From Sarcophilus harrisii (Eukaryota > Chordata > Mammalia > Dasyuromorphia > Dasyuridae): a DNA stretch of 64,000 nucleotides. Shown here piece after piece: positions 24,901 through 37,900 of this stretch (position 1 is the stretch's first letter; each line of letters starts with the position of its first letter). Made by a program: the position numbers and the translations under genes. The notes beneath the pieces were generated by a model. That model was not told the DNA's origin and made no database searches. It worked only from the letters and a program-made list of their open reading frames with translations. The stretch spans positions 260,669,922 through 260,733,921 of the forward strand of contig NC_045427.1 of assembly GCF_902635505.1 (NCBI RefSeq), given 5' to 3'.

Positions 24901-27900
24901 TGCAGGTGGGCATAAATATAGGGATTGGGAATTCAATGTAATGGTTTTTAGTCATCTCCCAGAGTTCTTTCTCTGGGCGTAGCTGGTTCAGTTCATTACT
25001 GCTCCATTGGAAATGATTTGGTTCATCTCATTGCTGAAGATGGCCAGGTCCATCAGAACTGATCATCATATAGTATTGTTGTTGATGTATATAATGATCT
25101 CCTGGTCCTGCTCATTTCACTCAGCATCAGTTCGTGTAAGTCTCTCCAGGCCTTTCTGAAATCATCCTGTTGGAATATGACCCAGTTTCAAGGACCACAT
25201 AATATAACAAGGAGATTACATATACATATGTAATCATTGTAATATAAAGTGTGTTAAGTCCAGAGAATTGCTCTAAGAAATCAGTATTGGAAGACTTCAC
25301 TTACAGCTAGTGGGAGAAGTCAAGGTAGACTTTATAGACCAAGTGGCAGCCCTGAGTTGGATTTTGAAAGAGGAAAGGGACTTTAATAGACAAATGTGAA
25401 GGAAGAATGTATATACATACACATATACATGTAGCCACAGTACAGGATGAGAATTGGTTGGAAAACAACCAAATTTGTCTAGAACACAAAGTATATATGG
25501 AGAAAAAGTATGAGATAAATTTTGACAGGTGAGTTACTTTCAGATATTAGAAAACTTTGAATGTCATAATCAGGAGTTCATACTTTATTTGGTACATAAT
25601 TGGGAGTCCCTGCAGAATTTTGATTTGAGGAATGACATAATCATATTATGTAAGCAATAATACAAATGATGGTTTGGTAGGAGTTAGACTGTAATCAAAA
25701 AGGCTGGTTAGGAGGCAAAACGTAATGAAAGCCTGAACTAGGGGGTCACAGTAAGTAAAAAGGGGAGAGGAGATGAAAGAGATTCTGAAATAGACTTGCT
25801 AGGACTTGCATGCTCAAGATCACAGCAGGTAGTAAATATCATTGGTAAGAAGTGAACCCAAGTTCTCTTGATTCCAGCTTTGTCTAGTGTACCACATTGC
25901 CTCCCTGATATTCCAGTAAGCGTAATGGCATTGATTTTTTGTGAAGAAAAATATCACTGAGGTTTTAAAAAAAAAACGGAACAAAAAGCATATTTCGTAT
26001 CAGTTTGGCACTTCTAATAACCTTTCACATAACCAATGTCACTAATTATTAGGAACATAATTCAGCATCCTTAGATACCTCCTTTTTAGTTGTAATAGTG
26101 GTCTTGGTACAATAGAGGGTTTGTTTTTCAGCATGTTGACTGAAAAGGCATTTGTTTTAGATAAATAATGTCCAAGAAAAGAATCTGACTTCCAATTTTC
26201 TATTATCTTGGAGGATTATTTGCCATTGTATCTTTGATTTTATACAGAATGTTCAGGGGGAATTATTTTTAAAATGAATTAGTCAAACTAACTTTATATT
26301 TATGTGTTAATGATAATTTTCTTAGTACTAAACCTGATACCTTCATTTAAAACCAGTAAAAATAAAGGTATTGAAGACAAAAGATTGTAATTGAAACAGT
26401 TTGCTATAAAAGTGTTGCATGACCTGATTTTTAAAAATTTGAATGAATGAAATAGAAATCTTTTGAATAGTGGAGAAAACCTCTGCTATTATAACCTATT
26501 TATTAAGAAACAAATGCATTGGATTACGGTGTAGTTTTTATCAATACAGCTTGAATTTTTTTTCTGTCACAACATCCTATGTTAGATAGAAATCTGTTTC
26601 TTGCAATATGATGCACTTTTATAAATTAGATGAAAAACTGAATTGAAAAAGGAAGCAGAAGAAAAGGTTTGTTTAATAGAAGCACAAATTTTTCTAGAAA
26701 TAATGGTCTCAGAGGACCAAGACACTCCCATTATCAATTGGTTTTGTCAATTTGGATTAATCAGTCTGTGTACTATGCTTTTTGATGATGGAAAAAGAGA
26801 ATTTAGAGACCAGATAGAAGGGACTTTAGAGACCATGTAGTCCAGTCCCTCATTTTATAGATAAGGAAACTGGGACCCAGAGAGGCTAAATAACTTGTCC
26901 AGTGTCACACAGATAATAATAATGGCAGGATTGAGATTCTGTCTCCAAAGTCATTTGCATTACAATACTTCCCAGACACCATAGAAGAAGTTTGTTGAAG
27001 TACATTTATAAATTGTACCATGGTGTCACAATGCCTTGTGATTTCAGAAGAAAATCCTTGAAAGTAGTATATCTGGAACTTTTAGTGACTTGTTATTTTT
27101 TCTTCTCATGTGCATCTTCTATCCCATCATCCCTAATAATGAGGTGTGTGTGTGTTTGGGTTTGGAAGTAGAGTTTGGGAAGGTTAAGCCAATTATTTTA
27201 TTGGAAAGTTTACTCTCCATTAAAATGAGAGACTTAGTGACTTGCCCATAGTTAACACATTAATAAATAAGTTCTAGAGTCAGGAATTTATGCCAGGTCT
27301 CATGCCACCCTCTCCTTTGAGGACTAGAATAAATCTAGATGACTAACCTTCTAGGCTGTACTGAAACTAGCTGAGTTGGACTAGTGTTACAAAGCTAATC
27401 ATTTTCACAATGGTTGAATCATCATTTCTGTTGCAATATACTTACACTGCTCCCAGGTGGAGTAGGGGTAGCATTTCCTGGTCCTATATTTCTAAAAAGA
27501 TAATAGCCAAGAGTCAGTCAGTTACTGAATTGCAGCCTCTTAAACAGTAGTGACAATAAAGTCTCTTTAATTAAATAATGAAAGATTACATAATTAATAT
27601 GTGAATGCCAAAATATTGGATATGAATACTCTTGCAAAGTCTGACAAAATTGAAACCATCTCTTTATCCCTCATAAAACCTCTTTAAATTGTATTTAAAT
27701 AATCTCTTACTCTCATGTTGATTTCACAGCCCTCAACTGCTTATTGTTCACCATTATTTATTATGCTGTTTGGGTCACTGCTTTAAATTCTATGCCAGTT
27801 GAGTTTCATTTTGCTTCAAATTTGTAGGTGATGATATTTGAACTGGCGGATCATGTACAGTCATTCCTCAGTGAACATAATAAGCCACCCTCTAAGTCTT

Positions 27901-28855
27901 TTCATGAAGAAATGCTAAAAAATCATCAAAAGCTACAAGAAAGACAAGCCCAAGAGGAACAGCAGCGGTTATTAGAAGCAAAACAAAAAGAGGAGCAAGT
28001 GGTGAGACAAGTTCTGTTTCATATGTTGTCTGGGTATATGGAATATGGTGGGTTGTTTAGGTCTTTTAAGGTTATGTCTTCTTATAGATTTTATCATTCT
28101 GCTTATAACCAGGTTTTGCAGGGTCAGGGACAGACATGACATGATTGGATTCCCTGACATTAACTGAAAAAATGTACTTAGCAAGTCTTTTTTCCTCAGT
28201 ATTGAGTAACCATCCTCCTCCTGCCCTACCTAGTACCTGCTAGCTCAATCACAGCAGGTAATATTTGTTATAGTTTTTCTGATTATCATTGATTTCATAG
28301 CAATCTACTGGTGACAATCATCATTATACCTGTTAAAGAAATTTTTCATTTTCACATTGGCCACAGAATTGTCTACAGAAAAGGGCCCATAGTAGTAACT
28401 GGTTATTTGGTGAATGACCTAGCCCCTCATTTCTCTAAAACAACCAGTAGATAGAACAAATGTATGAATTACTCACTTCTCTCCCACTTCTTTCCCAATC
28501 CCCTAGAATAATCTTAATTTGTTAACTCATTTTAAAACATCAACAAATGCACAAGTTGGTATATTAAGGACACTATTCTGAAAGTCAAGTTTTGTTTCTA
28601 AAAGCATGCTAATCTTTTTTGAAATAAGTGTTTCATTTGCCTCTGAGATGACTACTTAAGGATTTTGAGCTTTTCTCAAGGACATAGAGAAAAGTTCTGG
28701 AGCTTATATAGTAATTCAACACAGTATCTTCTGAAACAGGAGGATCTTGCTGTCTCAATAAGGCATCCTTATTCCATTTAACTTAGTGGACCTCATTCTT
28801 CATGAGAGGAACAAATACTTTTGCAATGATACGTTTCCTTATTTTATTCTTCACT

Positions 28856-28900
<45 letters not shown>

Positions 28901-31900
28901 AATAGCCTTTTATTTACAGGATATATGCATGGGTAACTTTACAGCATTAACAATTGCTAAACCTCTTGTTCCAATTTTTCACCTCTTACCCCCCCCCACC
29001 CCTCCCCTAGATGGCAGGATGACCAGTAGATGTTAAATACATTAAAATATAAATTAGATACACAATAAGTATACATGACCAAAGCGTTATTTTGCTGTTC
29101 AAAAAGAATCAGACTCTGAAATATTGTACAATTAGCTTGTCTTCACTTGATATTGATAGGAAATCTCTAAGCAAAATTATTTTTCTGACTATATGCTCTT
29201 AACATAAGCCTGAATGAAAACTTGCTTGAGGAGAACCTGTAAAGCTACAATTTGCTCTACCAAATCAAATGCTTAAAGTAAAAATAAACTGTGGAATTTT
29301 TTTTTTCTTTACTTTCAGTTAGTAGACTACTAATTGAATAATTTGTCACAGGTTACCAATTTTTTTTTTATTTGACATGATGTTTTTATAAAATCATTCT
29401 CATGAAGATTTTATAGAAATGAGAAAATAGGTATAATGAATTCGTTAATTAGGGATATCATTTTGACTGCTTTTTTGGGGGGGTAATAATATACTGCAAG
29501 AGTTTTCCTACCATTTTTCTGTCTTCCTACTTTTAAGTACATTGAAAATTGATCCCTTGATGCCTTCAAAATTGTATTGGCTCCAACACAACTATCTTGG
29601 TCTAACCCAGCTGATTTTCAGAATTGTTCTCCTAAGTCTCATTTCTGCTTCCTCATAAATCATATCATGAACTGAGGTGAGAAGCCAAATGTGTGTGATT
29701 GTCCTTAGACTGTCATAAATGATAAAAATAGGTCTTCATAAATATATTAGCAGATTTGTTTTATTTTCACCTATTTATTATTGTTTTGTTTTAGTTTTAG
29801 TTTTGCTTGTATTTAGAATGTCTTGCCTAATTGGGTTTCAGGTCAAATTTTCTGCAGTCATTTTTCTTTCTATTCTTTATTATTTTATAATCTAGAAGTC
29901 ACCCCTAATCTACTACCATCCTCCTTAATTTTTCATAAATAATTTTCATTGTAAACTGGTATTGCCATTGACTGCTATTATTGTTGTTTTCTGTCAGTTA
30001 AACCTCTGAGGAATGTGGTACTAATGAGCAATAACTTTACCTTTTTCCATTTTTTATATCATTTTTTCACACCATTCATCATTTTTTACACTAACTCAAG
30101 TCTTAGTTGACTTGATCAGAAGAAAATGGTTGTAATTATCTACATTGTATTTCTCATTCCCCTATTTTAATGTTGATTTTGATGTTTGCTCCAAATAGTT
30201 ATGATCTAACTACACAACGATGGCTGATTTCAGAAATTACTTCCATATTTGTAATGGGTTATTCTCTGTCTGTTAAGGCTTCATCTAATATTTTATTGAG
30301 AAAATAGAGACCATTCACTGAGAATTCCTTCTCCCCTAATCTACATCCCAAAGCACATTGGCTTCATCCTCCATTCTCTTTCTGTAGTCCAGTTTTGAAT
30401 GAAGACATGACCCTTCTTGCCCAGATCAACCCCGTATATGTATCCATGTTGCCCTCTCTTCTTCTCTGACATATTGTCTCTATAATTAATCTCTTCTGTC
30501 TTTCTAATCTTTATACTTTCTCTTTTGACCTTCTCTTTGCTGCCTGAAAACATTTCTAGGTTTCACTTGATCCTTAAGATTAAGCTATCTATCATTTAAC
30601 TTTTATAGTTAAACTCTGAGAAAAAGTTACCTGCATTCATTTTTTCCATTTCTTCTCCTCTCACTTATCAACCCCATTCATTTTGGCTACTGGCTTCAAC
30701 ACTCACTGACACTGCTCTCTTCTATGTTACCAGTATCTCTTATTACCAAATCTGTTGACCTTTTATTTGCTTTTGTTTTCTTGAATTCTCTATAGCATGG
30801 TCTTCTTGATTAGTCTTTCCTCAATATTCTTTCCCTTCTGGGTTTTCATGACCTTGCTCTCTACCAATTCTTCTGACTAAATCTTTTCAATCTCCTTCGC
30901 TGACCATCAGCTAGAGCCTGCCCCCTATTCCATGAGATATTGTTATTTGTTGCTTATGAGTGACTCAAATAAAGAACCACTCAAATATGTTTAGCTTAGC
31001 AACCCAAAGAGATAAAAACAAATGGAGAAAGAAATTCCTTTTCCCCAGACTGTGATATTTAGCTAGATGAGTAGTCATTTGAGTACCATTAGTTAATCTG
31101 CCTTGAATATACATTGTGATAAAGAGATGCACCAAGAATTGAATATGTTGAAGATAGCTGGTTGGATTGCTTTTGAGAACTTGTGCTTGGTTTATATGAT
31201 CTTAAACTGTTCCCTGACATAAAAACCCATCTTTTAAACCCATTATTATTTTGTTTTGCTCTACTACTGCAAGTAGTAGAACATTACAATTTTAAAAGAT
31301 TTAAAAACACAGGTGACCTAAAAAGCAATAAAAAGAGATACATGGTGGATATAAGTAGATCACAGTTTTTATAAATGATGACTTTGTTTTTTAAAAAATG
31401 GCATAAAAGATAATCCTCCAGGAAATGGCTCATTAGAAAAGGATATAGGTTAAAACAGTTAATACTCAGAATAATGAATGACATTTAACTATTATTTTAA
31501 AAACCTTTTTTTTCTCATCGTGTTTTCTATTTTTATTTATATTTAAAACATATTGAAATGTCTGTCGTAAGTTTTTGAATCAAGGATTTTATATTTTATC
31601 TTATTTCTCTTTTAACAATGTCTGTTTGTTGAGTCTCATCCAATACATAAGTCACTGCCTTTCACCTACTTTGTTGTGAATGCTATCCCTCATTTGGAAG
31701 GGGTTCTGTTCCTTAATTTTGGAGGTAACTATACATTTGTTAGAATTCACATCAAGTGATCAATGTTGACTAGTAGAATCTTGTGGTGAATTGATCTGCT
31801 ACAGCATCTCCTAAATTTTTGAGCAATTTATTGAAGGTAGTTTTGTTTATGATTTGCTTGCCGTGTGATAAATGTAGTAGCTCTACATAAACGGGGATGT

Positions 31901-34900
31901 AAAATCCAAGAAAATAGATCTACATGCATTGAATACTAAGAACATTTCAGATTTGGGTCTTCTAAGAAATGACATGAATTATTGAACTTAAAATTTTTTT
32001 TTAATGTTTCTGAAATTCCATTTATCCTGCTTAGATTTCTGAGACTTGATAGCATTTTATTTATTTCAGCAACTTGAAATCCTTCATGAGATTCAGAGAA
32101 GGAAAGAAGAAAAAAGAGAAGAGAAAAAAAGGAAAGAAATGGCAAAGCAGGTACTAAAAATTACCATTTCTATTAATAATTACTGAAGCAGATGATTTAG
32201 TAGCTTTAAATTAAGATTTGCCATTAATGAGGAATTTCCCTTTTATTTTTAATTATCATAGGTGATATCATCATGATAGTATATGTGACTTTTAAAAGAA
32301 AATCAAATATGCTCCCTTCCAGTTTTAAATCTCTGATCCTATGTCAGAATTGGAAGGGACTTCAGTGGCTCCCTACCTTATCTTATCAAGAATCATAAGT
32401 TCAGGATCTCTTACAAATAATCATCTAGCTTTTGCTGCAAGACTTTTATTGAAAGATCCCACTACTTCTTTCTAGGCAGCCCATACTACTTTTGATTAGT
32501 TCAAACTGGTAAGAAAGTTTTCTTTATAATCAAATGCAAATCTGCATCTCTGTAATTCCCTTCTACCTCTTCATAATTCATAGTTCTGTTCTTTGGAGTG
32601 AAGTGGAACCATGTCTCTAATTTCTTTTTCTCATAATAGTCCTTCAGATACTTACAAACATCTATCATGTTCCTTATAAATATATTCTTTTCCAGGCTAA
32701 ACATCTCTAGTGCCTTTGATTGTTCCAAATATAGTCTGGTCTACTAAAAAAACATATTTTTGGTTCTCTAAAAGTATAGTATGGAATAGCCAAAATCTGG
32801 TTCTAATGGAGAAGAAAACAAATATAAATGAAGATAACTACAGCATAAATATATCTGTGTGTGTATATAAGCATTCCAGAGAAGGTACTCTGAAAAGGAG
32901 TACGTTAATAGTGAAGGCCATTAGGAAAAGTTGCATAAAGAAGGTGGCACTTTAGCTGTATCTTAAAAGTAGAGAGAGATTCTACAGAAGAAGGAAGGAG
33001 GGAAGGGAATTCCTCACTTTTGGGACAGGCATTACAAATGTACAGAAAAAAGAGATGGAATGTCATTTATAACAGAAGCTTAGCTTAGCTAGATCAGAGT
33101 TAGGAAGAGGAGTAGAAGTATTCTCTTATCTGAAAAATTGCACTCACTTCCCAGGTTTTAAGGATAAAAATGAGATTAAAAAGCACTTTGTAAGTGTTTA
33201 TATTAATGATAATTGTCATTATTATTATTATCATTATTGTTAAAGATATGTTAGGGCCAGGTTGTATAAGGTATTTAAAGTTAGAGAGGAGTTTATATTT
33301 GATTGTAGAGGCAATAAGAAGTCATCAGAATGGATTGAGTAGAGGAGTCATGATCAGATCTGTACTTAAGGAAAATTACTTTGGCAGGGTATGGAGGATG
33401 AATTATAGGGTAGTGAGAGATTGAAGTCAATAAGACTGACTCAAAGGCCATTTCAATAATCTTATACATGATAGGAGTAACAATGACCTTACCAAGGTAG
33501 TGGCTGTGGGAGTGGCAGAACAAGTCAGAAACCAGAGATGTTGTTCAGATAACAGCAAGATTTTGAAACTGAATATATTGAGGGGAGGAGAATTTGGTAT
33601 CTCAGATAATATTGACATTATGAGCCTGGGCAACTGGTACCTTTAACAGAAATAGGGACTTTTGGAAGATGGAAGAGTTTGGGGAAAGGGAAGAAGATAG
33701 TTTTTGACATGTTGAGTTTGATGTCTTAAATATATCCAGTTTGAATTATTCAATAAGTAATAAGTGATATAGGACCTCAGAGAAGAGATTAAGGCTCTAT
33801 ATAAAAATCTGAGAGTCATTTGAATAAAAGTGATAATAAAAATCATGGGAGTTAAATGAGGTTATATAGAAAGAGAAAGGAAAAAAGAGCTTAAGAAAGA
33901 AGTTTGGGAAATACCCACAGTTAGGTTATAATAGTGGTGTTGATCCTGTCAAGAAAATGGAATTGGAGCTATCAGAAAGGTGAATCAGAAGAGAAAATAA
34001 TGCCTTGAAAACCCTGAGAGCAGAGGATACACAGGAGAAGAGGTTGTATGGGTCATGCAGCAGATTAATGGAAAAGAATGAAAACTATGAAAAGACCATT
34101 GGATTGGTCAATTAAGAGGTCTTTGGTACTTTCAAAGAGTAGTTTTAGTTGACTGAGAATGAGATTGTTGCTAAACCTGTAACTTAAGTTTGAGTGTTCT
34201 AAATTGGAGAATTGACAGATACTGTGATTAAGAGAGAACTAATGTAATGTATCTTGTAATCTTAACTGAAAAACAAAAATTTATTTCTAAATTTGTTTTG
34301 ATAGCCATCTCTAGATTTATAAATACAGAGCTTTGTTATTGCCCATCCTGGGACTAGAGATTTAATATTTTTCTATAATTTCTATCAAAGACTGATTTGA
34401 TATTTCTTTTCTAGGAACGTTTGGAAATTGCCAATTTAGCAAACCAAGATCATAATTCCAGAAAAGACCTAACTGGATGCAAACCATCTGTCAGTATAAA
34501 TGGAGGTTCCTTAGACCATGTAGGCCATGTTAAACATCGTGCAAACTCTACAGGGAGATCAAAGTATGTACCTAGTATTTTTGGTGTGGGAGGATATATA
34601 TATTGGTTTATAGTGAGCTTTTTTGCAAAATATTCAGGGGCTGACGAGTGGGTTATATAATTTGTCATTTGGAGGAACTCCTTATAATTTGTTATCCACT
34701 CCATTTAGTGGCAGTGTAAAAGTTAATTAACTATGTCATCAGTTTTTAAGATCCAAATGTAACATATAATACAGTATTATAATTAGGGAAAATTCTACTT
34801 TCTAAATAACATTTTTTAAACTTACACTAATTCATTCCTAATAGAAAACTTCATTAAAAAGCCACACTTTGAAGTGTCCCAATTATGTTTCTAATTCTAG

Positions 34901-37900
34901 TTTAGGTTGCTTTTTAACTACTCAAATACTATAGAAAAGGTTTTTTTTAGTTATTTCTTAGTCTGAATGATCAATATGAATTTCACAACATATAATTTTT
35001 TTTCTTTCTGATTTCTTGAACAGTCAACATAAATTAAGAACTACTTGTACTTATCCTGTAAAATCCTGAGTATTTTACAGGATAAGTGCAAGTTACTCTT
35101 AATTTACAGAGCCCCTTACTTATGAATAACTGTCCCAGAAAAAGATTGACCTTCTTAAGGCCATCAGAACTCTTCTCCATATTTTCTTTCTGGATGCTTC
35201 TATAATCTGGTTTACAGAAAAGGAACAAGAAAGACTATGTTCTTACCATCTGTGCCTGCATTTAGTTGAGAATAGTTCTTGGCCTGCTGATTGGGAACAT
35301 AGAAAGAGTTTACTATAGAAATGGAATTGTAAAATATGAAATATAGTTTCAAAGCTAGTAATTGAATGACATGCTAATAAGGAACGAATAATTCTTCCAC
35401 AGAAATAGAATATGGGAGAGAAATGTGTGTTCTTCTTGGCCATCAAACTAACTAATCAAGAGATGAACATAGGCCTATAAATGGGAGCCACAGAATCTGA
35501 AGATGGTACTGATCCTCCAAATCCTCTGTCCTGGGAGTTACTGAACCCTTCATTAATCTCATCCCTACCCTGTTCACTGTTGTACCTTATGTCCTCCAGC
35601 TGCTCTACATTCCTTTAGCATTTACTACGGATTGGAGGTTTTATTACTTTGCACTTATTAAACAAGTAGAAATACCTAGTGTTACTTCAATTGGATTTCA
35701 ATTCAGTTTTCATTTCTCAAATGTGAATGGTATGTGGTAGGCAAAGTTTTTCCTTTTGTGAATGGTAATACATAAAATATTAATAGAATTATAGAATTGT
35801 TAAATGAGTGGCCTAATGGATAAAAAATCTGGCCTTTAAGTCATCTCTCACACATATTGCCATAGGCCAGAGGCTTAACCTCTCATGCTCTAGGTAACTC
35901 TTTAAGACTGTAAAAGTCCCTCTCTACATTGGTACATGGAACAGAGGACTCAGGTACACCAGAGAATTCCCTATGCCAGGGATATCTAACTAGGGGTCCA
36001 TGCTACCTGCAAATTGTAATTGGGAAATAAACCAAGCATAGATAATGTTAATTAGTGGTTTTTTAAGTCAATATGTTTCTAGTTCTAGTTTTTCTATCTT
36101 TATCAATAGACTTGTCAAAACTGGAAAAATTTTAAAGAGATTTAAGTCCTTCATTTTAGACTTGGGGAAACTGAAGCTCATGAGATTAAATGACTTTCCC
36201 AAGATCCCATGACCAGTCTACCAGTCAGGGATACATTTAGAACCTTCTGGACTCTTAGTCTGTTGCTCATTCTACTACATCACATTACACTTAATGAATG
36301 ATCTGTGCCTGACTAATGACCTTTACAGGCAGCTTCAGTAATGTTAAAGTGCAGTTTCCCTTGGAAGGGAGTACTGAATCTATCGAAGAATACTACAGAA
36401 TGGCTTATCAGAAGAACTATGCCATCTAGAGCCTACAAGAGAATGATTATGACAGTGTGCTGCCTATTTGGTGTTTTGTCTTACCCTATTTTCTTTGTGT
36501 ATTTCCAGTCTTCTTAACTACATTGCAGTATACTTCTTATCATCTTGGTTTTCATCAAAGTATTTATCACAATGTTTTACATATAGTGAATATTCAGTAT
36601 TTGTTGAATAGATTTGGAAAAAAAAGGGAGAGGAAATTTTCCCTCTTTCTCACTGAAGACATGTATTTAAAATTTGTTTTTGTTCTCTTGATTAATTAAC
36701 TAGGAGTAATACTAGGAAATGCATTATATGACTAGTTATTTTCTTGCTTCACTCTTTATCTTTTTCCTTGTCTTCATAGATTTCTCTGGTTTGCACAAGT
36801 TAAGGGAAATAAACCTTTTATTTCCCATTCTTAAAACCAAACAAGATATGAGATCATTGTTTTTATGAGCTAATTGTATCTGATCTTATTGTAAGAGAAG
36901 TCAGTGTTGGGTGAGGCTGGGGAAGAAACCTGTAGTCTTTTTGGCTTTTTGCATATTCATCTAAAATAACAAACTATAAAGAAGTTCTTTAAAAATAGGA
37001 ATTATTTTATTATTTTTATTTTTACCTTTAGTACCTCGTTCGCTGTCTGGAATATAATATATATTTAGGAAATACTGATTCCTTTTAAAAAAATAACCAG
37101 TTTAATCACTCAACAAGTATTTATTAAGCACAAATATTGTGGCAGGCATAGTAGCAGTCTCTGGGATTATAAGTACAGAGAATTAGCAAAGCAAAACCTT
37201 GAATTAGTTGAATAAACAGTTTAATTTTTTCTAGGATTTTATGTAATAACTTTTTCCCTTAAATAGAAGAGTAGTGATTGTAATATAGTTGTATAAAATG
37301 ATTCCATGTATAAAGTATATCTTATGCAAACTTGGACTTGGTATTTCCTTTAAAAAAAAAAAAAAGCTTGAACTATTAAAGAAGATATCTATTGATGTTT
37401 CTCACAAACTATGATTTGTTTTCTTAGACAGATTTTTACTTTGTAATTCATTATATAACAGTATGCAAGGGTCCACTTCAAAAAATAATAATAACAAACA
37501 GGGTTTAAACAAAGACAAACACAAGGCAGAAATAGACCTTGGATTGTTAAGGATAAGAACAGAGAAAAGAGCTACGTTTCTTTTTGTATTTTGTTAAGAA
37601 ATGCAATACTTTTTTTGTATTGTTTGTATGACTACTGGTATCCACTATTATCTGTGACATGATAGGGACTTTTTTACAGGAAACTGTGGCTTCTAATGAA
37701 AATGATTCCTCAACTCAGATATGATGACAAGAGCTAAGGTCTAGACAAATTTTGGTACTGACATTTAGTCTTTGCACTAGTCCCTGGCCATTTGGCTATG
37801 GCATTAATTTTTCTGTGCTACAAGTAATATAAAATTCAGGAAAGCTCCATCCTGATCATTCTGCCTTCTTTGTAAAACTGATGACCTATAAATGTGATTT

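Larger units (their letters stand above)
18008..27827 (+). other. EIF2AK4: Intron 3 of EIF2AK4
   Basis: About 9.8 kb, the longest intron here. It contains L1 copies at 18176, 19748, 22198 and 24621, a SINE at 19301, MIR-type remnants and a TG microsatellite, listed separately. Between them (18540-19280, 20900-22150, 23830-24550 and 27000-27820) I see only AT-rich DNA with no gene. Confidence 0.7.
28002..32069 (+). other. EIF2AK4: Intron 4 of EIF2AK4
   Basis: Holds one young L1 fragment (28862-29139) and an L2 remnant (30130-30940), listed separately. The rest (28140-28840, 29160-30120, 31000-32060) is AT-rich with nothing recognised. Confidence 0.7.

Noticed and set aside
27828-28139. Exon 4 frame continuing past the donor
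   Set aside because: The extra residues match no GCN2 sequence, and exon 5 continues the family sequence from a good GTGAGA donor.
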